From Betaproteobacteria bacterium (GTDB lineage: Bacteria > Pseudomonadota > Gammaproteobacteria > Burkholderiales > Rhodocyclaceae), in the NCBI GenBank assembly GCA_009782565.1, contig WRIU01000001.1:186001-250000 (forward strand): a stretch of 64,000 nt of DNA, given 5' to 3'. The position numbers and the translations under genes are program-made. Of this stretch, positions 17,398-26,834 are shown one piece after another. The notes beneath the pieces were generated by a model. It saw only the letters and a list, made by a program, of their open reading frames with translations, was not told where the DNA came from and ran no database searches. The number at the start of each line of letters is the position of its first letter. Position 1 is the stretch's first letter.

Positions 17398-19235
17398 GGC
17401 AGGTCTTCATCGACGAGTTTGCGCGCCCAGCGTTCGATGAGTGCTTCATCGTGGCCGGAGGGGTGGTGGCGCAGGCCGAGATGCAGATACTCGTGCGCCA
17501 GTGTAATGCGGTCTTCGGGTGAGCGGAGGCCGCGTACATGGATGCGCCCCCTGTCCTGTTCGGAAAATGGCATGCCGTGGGAGAGCAGGCAGATATCCGG
17601 CGGCGCGGCGGGTGCGTCAAACCCCGGCAGGCGTTGATACAGGACGCGATGCCATCGCGGCGCGCGCGAAGCGAGCCAGGTTTCCGCTTCGGAAAGGCGT
17701 TGGCAGGGAACGCCCGCCGGGTCATTCATTGCGGCCAGATTCGATTTTGGGAAGGTTTTCCGCAGGATCGCATCCCATGCTTCGCCGCTCCGGCTCGCGG
17801 CGACGGCATCCGTCCAGGCCATGCGGTTCTCCGACGAAGTTGTGCCGTGATAACCGACCGGTGCGCCCTGGAGCGCAAGCCCGGCCGTGAAACCGGCTGC
17901 GGCGTGCGCTTCTGTGCTCGGAGGGTGGATGGATACCCGCTGTTTCCGGCTGCTGTCGTCGATGACGAGGCAATTACCCTGCCTGTTTGCCTCGTTCAAC
18001 AGGTAACTGCGAATGACGACCGACAGGGCGCGGGCGGCTTCGACTTCCTTCGCGTCGGCTTCGCGGTCGATGACGCGGGCGACATAATCATCCAGCCCGA
18101 AGCGTCCTTCGAGACGAGCTTGTCCATTCGGGCGGGAGAGGGTCAATTCTCCGGATGAAGTGAAGGGGATTGATACGCCGCTCTGGAAACGGGCAATGAA
18201 ACGGCCTTGCAGGTTGCCTTCCTGGGCGCTTTCTCCTCCCGGTTGTTCGAGATCGAACGGATAACGGGCGAAGAAATTCACCCGGACGCAGCCGGGTGTG
18301 GCCGTTGCGCTGTCCGGCGATAGCGTTTCGGCAAGCGTCTCTACCAGGCGCGCGCCGTGCCGCGCCATGACCTGCTGCCCCGTGCCTTCGCCTGCGAACC
18401 AGACGGGCCTTCCGTCGGCAAGCCAGCCCGCGCCGCCGCCGTAGCGCCTTGCGGGTAGGCCGTGGCGATGCCAGGAAAAGGTTTTGACGCGCAACTGCCC
18501 GCCCATGCCGCGTATCAGTTCCGTCGCTTCCAGTCCGGGCCCTGTGACAGCGAACAGCCGGGCGAGCAAAACGCTTATGGCTTCTTCCCGCGCACGGGCG
18601 GGCGCGGCATCGAGCGCGGACAGGATGGAAGCGGGAGAAACTATGGCCTCCGGTTTCATCGCATCGAGATCAGCCAGCCAGGGCGCGGCATCGCGCACAC
18701 CGGGGCGCGCTTCCCAGAACGCGCGCCATGCTTCTCTGGAGATTCCGAGCCGCCGTGGCGCGAAAAACATCCCGCACGAACGCACCAGGGCCAAGTCCCG
18801 GCCAACGCTCTGACCCGGATCGCAACAATAGGCTTCTTCTTCGCGTTGTTTGCGGTCAGGGGCCGAATCGAGCCGTTGGTTCCGTATCCCGGTGCAGACG
18901 TAATCCGGCGCGGGATGGCGTTGCTCGATGAGCCACAGGTGGACGAAGAGTTTCCATAGGCTGCCGAGCGGCACACGTTGTTCAAACGGGCTGTCAGGCT
19001 TGGTATTTGCCGCTCCGCCTGTGGGGTGCCTGGGAATCCGTTCACTGGACAGGGGTTTGCCTGCGTCGCTGAATGTGCGCCATTCCAGCCCGCCATCCGC
19101 TCCCGCCCGCCAAAGTATTTCCAGCGCGGGGGCGGGATCAGCAACAGGCTTTGCCGGGGCAGCGGGCGTGGCAAGCGCGAAACCGCAACCGGCGAAAACG
19201 GCGACCCAGGTTCGTATGCCTATTTCACGGCCCAT
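17394..19235 (-). CDS. yfaQ: YfaQ-like DUF2300 protein with SpoIID-like region and C-terminal HExxH
   Basis: A 613-residue exported protein (signal peptide VAVFAGCGFALATPAAPA). Around residues 370-410 the sequence RFGLDDYVARVIDREADAKE, followed by AARALSVVIRSYLL, resembles SpoIID/LytB-type lytic domains. At residues 581-585 a zinc-type HEYLH motif occurs in LAHEYLHLGLRHH, suggesting a metallopeptidase-like C-terminus. These two readings are inferences; the family is officially of unknown function. It overlaps yfaS by 16 bp and yfaP by 4 bp, so co-translation is likely. In the mag cluster, partners of the macroglobulin form an inner-membrane complex with it. Confidence 0.85.
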   Translation of the reverse strand: MGREIGIRTWVAVFAGCGFALATPAAPAKPVADPAPALEILWRAGADGGLEWRTFSDAGKPLSSERIPRHPTGGAANTKPDSPFEQRVPLGSLWKLFVHLWLIEQRHPAPDYVCTGIRNQRLDSAPDRKQREEEAYCCDPGQSVGRDLALVRSCGMFFAPRRLGISREAWRAFWEARPGVRDAAPWLADLDAMKPEAIVSPASILSALDAAPARAREEAISVLLARLFAVTGPGLEATELIRGMGGQLRVKTFSWHRHGLPARRYGGGAGWLADGRPVWFAGEGTGQQVMARHGARLVETLAETLSPDSATATPGCVRVNFFARYPFDLEQPGGESAQEGNLQGRFIARFQSGVSIPFTSSGELTLSRPNGQARLEGRFGLDDYVARVIDREADAKEVEAARALSVVIRSYLLNEANRQGNCLVIDDSSRKQRVSIHPPSTEAHAAAGFTAGLALQGAPVGYHGTTSSENRMAWTDAVAASRSGEAWDAILRKTFPKSNLAAMNDPAGVPCQRLSEAETWLASRAPRWHRVLYQRLPGFDAPAAPPDICLLSHGMPFSEQDRGRIHVRGLRSPEDRITLAHEYLHLGLRHHPSGHDEALIERWARKLVDEDLP

Positions 19236-22200
19236 GTCTCGTTCCCTTCCCCGACATAAGCCTTCTTTTCCGGCTGGTACATCCTGAAGTAGCGCGCCGG
19301 GGGCAGGGTAAAGCGGCCGCTTTGGCCGACTCTCAGGAGATGGCGCACGACGATGCTCCCGTTGGCGGGCAGAAATTCGACGGGGACGCCGTAGCGGTTC
19401 CGGTGCTCTTCGGCATTGCCTCGGTCGATGGGGCGGGCTTGCCCGCCTTCCTCTTCGATCAGGCTGATCCCCCAGGTGGTGCGTTCGATGCTTGCGCCCG
19501 GCGGCAGCGGGGCCTCGACGATGCCATAGCGATGGGCTCGTTTCGATGAGAGCTGGATTTCATCGAGGTAGAGTTCCTGCGTGGAAAGCCCGGTGGCGGG
19601 GTCGACGGGGAAAATGGCGTAGCTGGCTGCGCCATCCTTGAATTCGCGTTGCTCCAGGCGGTAAAGTGTGCGTTTGATCTCTATCGGCAGGGCGCTCTTG
19701 CCGCTTTCTTCGCTCTCGTAGCGCAGGATTGCGGTGAGCTTGGCGGGCGCGTTGTTCACCCGCAGTGTTTCGGGCAGTTGCGTTCCGGTAGGCCAGAGCC
19801 ATTCGGGAGCATCGGCCAGGGCGTGAGGCGATGCGGCGGCATTTTGCCATTTCCCATCGGCGGGTTTGAGGCCGGGGTTGCCGGATTGAAGCGCAAGCTT
19901 GCCGCCGAGCGCTTGTTGCGTCCACACGAGCGCCAGCGCCCGGTCGAAGGTCGGCGTTTCTTCGGAAACGTCGGCAAGAATCGCGGCAGCGGCGCTCTCC
20001 TTGTCTTTTGCGCTTTTGTTGGACAGGAGCAACAGGGCATGCGCGGAAGGCAGTTTGCTCGCCTCCAGGCGTTGCCAGGCTTTATCGAGCGCCTTGTCCG
20101 GGCGGGAAGCGATACCGGCCCCCTTGGCGAGGATTGCGGCCAGCGCCCGCGCGTAGGCGAGGCCGAGCGGGGAACCGGGTTCATTCAGGAGGGGGCTGTC
20201 CACGACAACATCATGGTTTGCCTTGCCTTCGTCGCTTTTTTTCGACAATTCCGCGAGCAAGCCTTCCGTCTGTGTGCGTACCGGCAGGCCGATCTGCTGG
20301 GTGAACCACAGGGAGAGCGCCCGATGCAGTATCGGTTCTTTTTCGGCATGGTCGCGGTAGGTTGCCAGAACGCGTTCCCAGTGCGAAGCGGGCAGGCTCG
20401 TGCCTAGCGCACGAGTGGCTCGCCAGTCAGCGTAGTAGGCGTAGGAGGTCATCAGGGCGCTACCGTCCGTGCCTTGTCCCCACCAGCCGAAGACGGCATT
20501 GGGGCCTGCCAGCGCGGCCAGCCGCAGGCGCTGGCTGTAGAGGGTCTGCCGCAGGCGCGCGGCCTTGCCTTGCGCGCGATCCGTGGAAAGCAGCGGCGTG
20601 ATGATGGATAGCGGTATCAGGCGGCTCGATGTCTGTTCGACGCAGCCCCACGGGTATTCGAGCAGGGAATCGGCAATACGCAGGAAGTGTTCGCTGCCCC
20701 CGGCGGCCAGCCGCAATTTCACTTGACGGGCATCGGCAGGTAATTTGAGGGATGCCGTCCCGCGTTCCAAGGCGATGGTTTCTTCATGCAGCCCGCGCCA
20801 GCGCGTGGGCTCGGTGGCCAGGGGCGTTTCCAGCGTGTCGACGAGTTCGCCCGCCGCGCGCACTTCCAGGCGCGCTTGCTGTTGGCCTTTGAAGGCGGGC
20901 AGTTTGAACGACAGCCAGTTGACGCCGTGCCGGAGCGCCACTTTTTGGGTGAGTTCTTCTTTTGCCAGCTTGAGGGTGATTTCGGCTTCGCGTGTGCCGC
21001 CGGTGTTGTTGAAGACGGCGAGCGAGGCAACCGGGGCGTCACCCTCGCGCATCCAGGCGGGCGAAGTCCATTTGGCGTACAGCGGTTTGTCGGACTGCAT
21101 CCAGGCGGTGCGTTGCCCATAGACGGCGTCCTGCTGCCGTGCAGGTTTGCCTTTTGGGGATTCCTTGTCCAGCGCCACGGCGCGCACGGTGATGCGCCAG
21201 CGTGAAAGGGCGTCCGGCATCTTGAAGCTGAACCGGGCATGGCCTTTTTCGTCGGTGACGAGCGCAGGCTCCCATGCCGCTGTATCGGTATCGTCGCGGC
21301 GGGCGCGTTCGAGCACCTTGATGGCGCGCTCGTTGTACTGGTGGCGGGCGGGTGGTTGCCGCGCGGCGTCGTTGGCGTAGTTGATGGCCTCATCGTAGGT
21401 GATGAAGTTCAGGCTTGCGCCGGTGCGTACATTGTTGCGCCGGATATGTTGGAAGAATTCCACTATGTCGGGGGCGATTTCCGGTTGCAGGGCGTAGATC
21501 ATTTCGTCGACGACGGAAACCGTCAGCGCCGCCCGCGCCGGTTTGCCGGCCAGGCTCACGCCGATGTCGACCTCTATGGTTTCGCCCGGTTTTGCAAGCG
21601 CTTTTCCGGGTTTGATGTCGAGCGAGAGTTTTGGGGTTTCGACCACCAGCCCGGCGTTCTGGAATACGTATTCGCCCGCTTTGACAGTGACCACCGAGAA
21701 GGTCATGTTCGGTGCGTGGTTTTCAGTGATGGGTACATGCGCGCGCCATTGGTTGGGGGCGAGGCGCTCGGCGCTGACCCAACCCGCGTTTTTGTTCCGG
21801 GCGGCGGACAGGAGCGCGCTGGCTTCCACGCGGTCGCGCTCCAGGGTGAGCAGGGCTTCGTCGACCGGATCGGAAAAGGTCATCAGCACTTCGGCCGTTT
21901 CACCTATTTGATAACGTTCCTTGTCGGGAACCATTTCGATGGTTCCGGGCAGCGCCTTGATTTCCCGCGCCTCATTGTCCCGGCCTCCAACCCAGTGCGC
22001 GGCGGCGGCGACGAGCCTGCCCTGGGCGTCGCGCAGCAACAGGGAATAGGAGCCGGGTTTGTCAAGCGTGGGCGTCCATTCGCGGGAGGCTGAATCGAAT
22101 CTGCCCGTCGTTTTTTCCTGATTTTCGAGACGGACGATTTCCCATTGTGCGGGCGGGGCTGTTTTTTCGGGACCTTCCGGTTCCAGTTGAAAACGTATCC

Positions 22201-23914
22201 GTTCGCCCGGCATCGAGAATTTGCGCTCGCTGACGAGTTTCCAGTTCGCTGCCGCGCGCTCGATCAGGAGTTCGCTCGTTTTCCGCACCCGGTAGGCCGC
22301 GCCGTCGGTGGCGAGCACGGAGAGGATGAGCCGTGAGGGCTCTTTTGCGGGGGGGAGCGAAAATTTCGCTTCGCCCTGTTCGTCTGTAGACAAGCTAACG
22401 GTAGCCTGTTCGACTGGGAAAAGGCCGCCGTAACGCAATTCGCCCTGCACCATCGTCAACACCTGCGCGCGCAGGGTCAGGTCGAGAGCGGCGTTTCTCA
22501 CCGGGTCGCCGTTCGGGTAGGTAAGGCGGATCGTGCCGGAGACAGCTTCCCCGGTCTTGAAATTGGCATTGTCAGGGGTAATTGCGATTTCCATGTGCGG
22601 TTTTACGTACTCGGCAACGCGGAAAGCGGCTCCATAAGTTTTGCCTTGGTATTTGACGCGGATTTCATAGCCGCCCGCCGTAGCATCCGACGGCAGGCGG
22701 AACATGGCGTCGCCGCCACGGTCCGACATGAGCCGCGCGCCGCCAGACCAGGCGGGCGAGCCATTGGGATCGAGGACGGCGATATCGAGTTCGCCCGCTT
22801 GCGCGGGGATGGACTGGTTGGACGAGCGGTATTCGCGCGCCAGGAACTTCAGGCGCACTTCGTCGCCGGGCCGGTAGAGGGGGCGGTCCGTGACCGTATA
22901 GAGCTTGGTATCGTAGATTTCGCTGTCGTAATAGAAATTTTCGGATACGAAAACGCCGCCTGTAGCGTCCTGCCCAAGCAGATAGGTACGTTCCGGGCTG
23001 GTATGCGCGAACGTGGCAAGCCCGTTGGCGTCGGTTGTTGATTGAGCCAGCACGCCACGGCCATCGGTCCATTGCAGGTTTGCGCCGAATACCGGGTGGC
23101 CGTCGGCGCGGTGCGCCGCCCACACTGTGAGCGAGCCGGAGGCGAGCTTGGTGATGGCGATGGTGTCCGAGACGAAGACGAGCGTCGTGGCGCGGCGGGT
23201 GCCGAGCATGGCCTCGGCGATGTAGAGGCCGGGCTTGAGTTTGCCGAGCGGTACGTAAAAATCGCCATCGTTCTTTGGCTGAAAGTTGCTGCTGGAACCT
23301 TCGAGATGCAGCCCTTGCGTTTTTTCCAGCGGGTCGATGGGTTTAGCCGCCATCAAGGGATAACGGAAACGGTCGACCAGATCGAACCCCTCCAAGGGCT
23401 TGAAAACGTTGGCTGGTCGGTAATCGGGCTGCGCGAAACGGCTTTTCAGCGTTGGGACGGTTTCCGTCACCGAGCGGCGCGCCTTGGACGAAAAGAGGTC
23501 GCGCCAGGCGCTGCGCGATTTATTCCAGGCGTTGCTCCACAGATAGGAAAGCGTGTTGCTGATGCCTTCGTCGCGCGGGCGCGCCGTCACGTCGATGCGA
23601 TGCGGGTTTTTCTGCGCTTTCAGGAAGCCAAGTGGGTCGGGGACGCGGTACAGCGCAATGTCGATCCCGCCGTACCGGGCTGCCGCTTGTTTGCCGTTGC
23701 CTGCCGGGACTTCGACCCGGAGCAGGGCTTCGTCGTTTGTGCCGTATTGCGTGTCGGTCAGGACGAAAAACGCCTCGCCCATCACCGGGGAATAATTACT
23801 GCTTTCCCCCTCGCTCTGTTGCGCTTGCAGGCTTATAGAAGCGAAGGACAACAAGGCGCAGGCGGCCAGTTTTACAAAGGAAAATCTGTTTGTATTGTGC
23901 ACGGTCATCTTCAT
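19220..23914 (-). CDS. yfaS: bacterial alpha-2-macroglobulin (YfaS/MagD type) with CxEQ motif
   Basis: A 1564-residue periplasmic protease-trapping protein. It starts with a signal peptide (LAACALLSFASISLQA) without a lipobox cysteine, so it is probably soluble or held by partners. MG-domain sequence (TDRPLYRPGDEVRLKFLARE) starts near residue 330, and the A2M domain includes PDALSRWRITVRAVAL near residue 905. YPWGCVEQTSSRLIPL contains a CxEQ thioester-type motif at Cys1091-Gln1094, followed by an alpha-toroid. Macroglobulins trap proteases after bait cleavage; the thioester would bind them covalently. It is the central gene of the cluster, 3 bp after yfaT. Confidence 0.93.
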   Translation of the reverse strand: MKMTVHNTNRFSFVKLAACALLSFASISLQAQQSEGESSNYSPVMGEAFFVLTDTQYGTNDEALLRVEVPAGNGKQAAARYGGIDIALYRVPDPLGFLKAQKNPHRIDVTARPRDEGISNTLSYLWSNAWNKSRSAWRDLFSSKARRSVTETVPTLKSRFAQPDYRPANVFKPLEGFDLVDRFRYPLMAAKPIDPLEKTQGLHLEGSSSNFQPKNDGDFYVPLGKLKPGLYIAEAMLGTRRATTLVFVSDTIAITKLASGSLTVWAAHRADGHPVFGANLQWTDGRGVLAQSTTDANGLATFAHTSPERTYLLGQDATGGVFVSENFYYDSEIYDTKLYTVTDRPLYRPGDEVRLKFLAREYRSSNQSIPAQAGELDIAVLDPNGSPAWSGGARLMSDRGGDAMFRLPSDATAGGYEIRVKYQGKTYGAAFRVAEYVKPHMEIAITPDNANFKTGEAVSGTIRLTYPNGDPVRNAALDLTLRAQVLTMVQGELRYGGLFPVEQATVSLSTDEQGEAKFSLPPAKEPSRLILSVLATDGAAYRVRKTSELLIERAAANWKLVSERKFSMPGERIRFQLEPEGPEKTAPPAQWEIVRLENQEKTTGRFDSASREWTPTLDKPGSYSLLLRDAQGRLVAAAAHWVGGRDNEAREIKALPGTIEMVPDKERYQIGETAEVLMTFSDPVDEALLTLERDRVEASALLSAARNKNAGWVSAERLAPNQWRAHVPITENHAPNMTFSVVTVKAGEYVFQNAGLVVETPKLSLDIKPGKALAKPGETIEVDIGVSLAGKPARAALTVSVVDEMIYALQPEIAPDIVEFFQHIRRNNVRTGASLNFITYDEAINYANDAARQPPARHQYNERAIKVLERARRDDTDTAAWEPALVTDEKGHARFSFKMPDALSRWRITVRAVALDKESPKGKPARQQDAVYGQRTAWMQSDKPLYAKWTSPAWMREGDAPVASLAVFNNTGGTREAEITLKLAKEELTQKVALRHGVNWLSFKLPAFKGQQQARLEVRAAGELVDTLETPLATEPTRWRGLHEETIALERGTASLKLPADARQVKLRLAAGGSEHFLRIADSLLEYPWGCVEQTSSRLIPLSIITPLLSTDRAQGKAARLRQTLYSQRLRLAALAGPNAVFGWWGQGTDGSALMTSYAYYADWRATRALGTSLPASHWERVLATYRDHAEKEPILHRALSLWFTQQIGLPVRTQTEGLLAELSKKSDEGKANHDVVVDSPLLNEPGSPLGLAYARALAAILAKGAGIASRPDKALDKAWQRLEASKLPSAHALLLLSNKSAKDKESAAAAILADVSEETPTFDRALALVWTQQALGGKLALQSGNPGLKPADGKWQNAAASPHALADAPEWLWPTGTQLPETLRVNNAPAKLTAILRYESEESGKSALPIEIKRTLYRLEQREFKDGAASYAIFPVDPATGLSTQELYLDEIQLSSKRAHRYGIVEAPLPPGASIERTTWGISLIEEEGGQARPIDRGNAEEHRNRYGVPVEFLPANGSIVVRHLLRVGQSGRFTLPPARYFRMYQPEKKAYVGEGNETWAVK

Positions 23915-23917
23915 TGA

Positions 23918-24613
23918 TTAGCTCAGAAAAGCCAGTGAAAACACGCCGACGAAATTTGGGTTGCCGGGCTCTGGCCGCCAGCGCGTATCGTTCCATTGGA
24001 GGAGGGCGGCCAGGGTTGCCGTCCGTAGGCCATTGTCGCTGGGCGCGGGCGGCGAGCCGTTGTGATAGACGACCCCGCGCCCCGTCCAGAGCATCAGGTG
24101 CTGTTCGGCTCCCTGGTCGAAAAACAGCAGGTCTGCCGCTTGTGCTTGTCGCGCATCACGGCTTACCAGGACGCTGTTTTCCTGGATCAGCCCAATGGCG
24201 CTGACGTAAGCCCCTTCGCTGCCGTCAGGCCGCTTCCAGCGATGCCGCAGGGCCAGCCGCGTCTCTTCCGGAATGAGATCGGGCGGGAGACGCCCGCCAA
24301 GCCCCATCGCCCGCCGCCAGCGTTCATCGTGTTCGGCCAGCGCCTCGGCGACGGCGAAACGCACGAATCCCGCGCAGTCACGGTGCGTCCAGCGCGGCGT
24401 CGGCCCACGCCGGTTCTGTTCCATGGCGATACGGACGATCCATGCCCGCAAGGCCCGGCTTTGCGCCGCATCGAGGCGGATCGGCGGCGTGACGGGTTTT
24501 TCGTCCGGCACTCCCATCCCCACGGGTAAAGCCCGTGCCCATGTGGTCAGCCCCACTGCGCCAAATGCGGCAAGCAACTGGCAGAAACGGCGGCGTGGTT
24601 GCGCGATCAACAT
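23918..24613 (-). CDS. yfaT: YfaT-like DUF1175 protein
   Basis: A 231-residue exported protein of DUF1175. The start MLIAQPRRRFCQLLAAFGAV at 24613 is chosen because it gives a twin-arginine-like signal (RRRFCQLLAAFG); the longer frame to 24934 overlaps yfaA. The sequence RWTHRDCAGFVRFAVAEAL has a DCAGFVRF pattern recalling the catalytic Cys of NlpC/P60 peptidases, and DLLFFDQGAEQHLMLWTGRG contains a matching His region. That peptidase reading is an inference. It is 16 bp after yfaA and 3 bp before yfaS, within one operon. Confidence 0.83.
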   Translation of the reverse strand: MLIAQPRRRFCQLLAAFGAVGLTTWARALPVGMGVPDEKPVTPPIRLDAAQSRALRAWIVRIAMEQNRRGPTPRWTHRDCAGFVRFAVAEALAEHDERWRRAMGLGGRLPPDLIPEETRLALRHRWKRPDGSEGAYVSAIGLIQENSVLVSRDARQAQAADLLFFDQGAEQHLMLWTGRGVVYHNGSPPAPSDNGLRTATLAALLQWNDTRWRPEPGNPNFVGVFSLAFLS

Positions 24614-24629
24614 CGTGTTTTTCCGGGAT

Positions 24630-26291
24630 TCAGCGCGTTGCGTTCTCTTTCCATTCCAGGGGATACCAAATTGAACCGCTGCTGCTGTGCACCTTTTTCG
24701 ACAGTCCGATGCGTTGTGCCGGATAGCGCGCCAAAGCCTCAAGGCGTGGTACGAGGTAAGCCTCGGCAGCGTTGCGGAACAAGGCTTCCTCGTCGCGGGG
24801 CAGGGCGGTGAAAATTTCCTCGCGCAGCAGGGAAGCCAGCGCGTCCGGATCAACAAAGACCAGCGGCGCGTCTTTCGTGGCATGAGAACTGTCGGTGTCG
24901 GAAAGCGCCGGGTAGCGTTTCGCCGCGACAGCAAGCGCGTTTTCTACCAGCGTCGTGTCGGGAGAAAAGAAGACGATGTTGCGTTGAATTGCCATCGCCG
25001 GCTTCAGGTGTCGCTTGCCGTCGTCATCTGGTGAGCCGAAACGCGAGGCGATTTCACCTTGCCAGAGCGCGGAGCCGTTCTTTGCACTCGTCGAAGTTTC
25101 TCCTCCCTCTGCCTTGGTGGCCTGAGCGACCAGGTCGAAAAATTCCTGTACCTTTTTTTCATTCGCGCCGACGCTCAGATGCGCCGCGAAAAGCGGCGTA
25201 TACAACCGTGAGTCCTCATACCAGCAGACAGCGGCGGGGCCGGAAAAGCTGGCGGTGAATTCTTTCGGGTCTGTTTGTTGTTCTTGGCGGGCATTGAATT
25301 TTTTCAGTACGGATGCCATTTGCGCCCAATCCACCGGCAAGACCGCGCAAAAGCCCGCCCCATGGGGCAGGGCCGCCCATAGGTTCCTGTTGCCGTTATT
25401 GCGCCATGCTGTGCTGTCGAGCAAGGCGGCGCTTTGCCATTTTCCCTGGTCGTCGAAAGTAAGGTTCAAGGCTTCCAGCCCCGGCACGAACGACTCGTAG
25501 TTGAGCGCGAACGCCCGCGCGCCGAGCGTCAATTCATGTTTCTGCCCAAGCAATGGTTCGAGGAAAAAATGCCGCGCGAACGGGGAAACGGAGCCTCCGC
25601 CTTCGAGCAATTCCCGGACGATCTCTACGGCCTTGTCCAATTGCGGCCAGCGCGCGTTGCCTCCTTCCTTGCCTTTGCCCGCGAGCAACATGGCAGGATT
25701 GGAAAGCGCGACGATCCGGTCTCCCTTGGAAAGCAGCAGCAGGTGATGCCCAAGCCCGTATTCCAGCGCCAGTATTTCCACGTCCGTGCCGTCGAGCTTG
25801 CCCGCTGACGATAACTGGATATCGGCGGTTTTTACGGCGGCGGGCAGGAGAATCTGGATGGCGCGCGCCAGGTGATTACGCGAAAGCACGATCACGAAAT
25901 CTTTCAGCCGTCCGGCATCGTCCCGCCACAGGGCAACTTCGGAGGGTTCGTCGAAAACGGATTCGAGCATCCTTTCCGGGAAATTCAGTTTGTGCTCGAA
26001 AGCGATGCGCCGCAGTGTGCCGGAGAGCGCCAGACGGTTTTCGTTCTGCTCGTAGTAGGTGACGAAATCCTCGGTGAGCACATCGTGGGCAAGCGGTATC
26101 CGCAGTAGGTCAGGAGGGAGCTTCGAGAGGCTATGGCTGCGGATCAGGGCGTCCGGAAGATAAATGTTGGGTGCGCGCTTGCCAATCGGGCCGGAAAATG
26201 GAGGCGGGCGCAACATGACGTTGCCGAGCGCGACAAACCCGCCAATTAGCAGGAACCAAAACAAGATTTTTTTTATTTTGAACGTAGCCAT
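24630..26291 (-). CDS. yfaA: YfaA-like DUF2138 membrane-anchored protein
   Basis: A 553-residue protein with one N-terminal transmembrane anchor (KILFWFLLIGGFVALGNVML, residues 8-27) and a large periplasmic part typical of DUF2138 (RAPNIYLPDALIRSHSLSKL, then LPPDLLRIPLAHDVLTEDF). Function is unknown. It is the first gene of the yfaATSQP cluster in the same order as in Escherichia coli, and the promoter should be in the 90 bp before 26291, downstream of dgkA. It may tether the macroglobulin complex to the inner membrane, as reported for MagA/B/F with MagD in Pseudomonas; this is inference. Confidence 0.86.
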   Translation of the reverse strand: MATFKIKKILFWFLLIGGFVALGNVMLRPPPFSGPIGKRAPNIYLPDALIRSHSLSKLPPDLLRIPLAHDVLTEDFVTYYEQNENRLALSGTLRRIAFEHKLNFPERMLESVFDEPSEVALWRDDAGRLKDFVIVLSRNHLARAIQILLPAAVKTADIQLSSAGKLDGTDVEILALEYGLGHHLLLLSKGDRIVALSNPAMLLAGKGKEGGNARWPQLDKAVEIVRELLEGGGSVSPFARHFFLEPLLGQKHELTLGARAFALNYESFVPGLEALNLTFDDQGKWQSAALLDSTAWRNNGNRNLWAALPHGAGFCAVLPVDWAQMASVLKKFNARQEQQTDPKEFTASFSGPAAVCWYEDSRLYTPLFAAHLSVGANEKKVQEFFDLVAQATKAEGGETSTSAKNGSALWQGEIASRFGSPDDDGKRHLKPAMAIQRNIVFFSPDTTLVENALAVAAKRYPALSDTDSSHATKDAPLVFVDPDALASLLREEIFTALPRDEEALFRNAAEAYLVPRLEALARYPAQRIGLSKKVHSSSGSIWYPLEWKENATR

Positions 26292-26381
26292 AAGTCCGAA
26301 AAACGAAAATTGTAAAGATTCCTGAGCCGTTGCGCCCTGGCAGCCTATTCCACGTCAAGGCTGCGTCAGCCTGCCTCGCGC

Positions 26382-26753
26382 TCAACCCAATAAAATTACC
26401 CCCCATACTGCCGCGACCAGGATCAGGGCGATCAGTTGCGCGGCGCTTCCCATGTCCTTGGCGTTCTTGCACAAGGGATGGTGTTCTACAGAAATGCGGT
26501 CGACTACGGCTTCGATTGCCGAGTTGAACAGTTCGACGATGAAAGAAAGCAGGCAGGCAGCAATCATCAACGCGCGCTCGCCCCGGCTGACCGGGCAGAA
26601 AAACGCTAATGGAATCAACACGATGTGCAACGCAACGAGTTGACGAAATGCCGCTTCGCCCCGAAACGCGGCCAACAGCCCATCGCGGGAGTAACCCATT
26701 GCAGCCACGATGCGAGCCACTCCGGTGCGGCCCTTGGGAGGATGAAATGCCAT
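26382..26753 (-). CDS. dgkA: diacylglycerol kinase
   Basis: A 123-residue integral membrane enzyme that phosphorylates diacylglycerol released by membrane-derived glucan and lipid turnover. There are three hydrophobic helices (VALHIVLIPLAFFCPV, ALMIAACLLSFIVELF, and the C-terminal IALILVAAVWGVILLG). The signature VELFNSAIEAVVDRI and the KNAKDMGSAAQ motif with catalytic and metal-binding Glu/Lys residues are intact. It is divergent from thiL, with 81 bp between the starts, and the yfa operon follows 90 bp downstream. Confidence 0.95.
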   Translation of the reverse strand: MAFHPPKGRTGVARIVAAMGYSRDGLLAAFRGEAAFRQLVALHIVLIPLAFFCPVSRGERALMIAACLLSFIVELFNSAIEAVVDRISVEHHPLCKNAKDMGSAAQLIALILVAAVWGVILLG

Positions 26754-26834
26754 GACAGGCTCTCGGAAAGTTAAAAATGATACTCTATTCCATCAACGTA
26801 TTGCTGTTCTGCCGCCCGCGATTTTTACCGCGCA

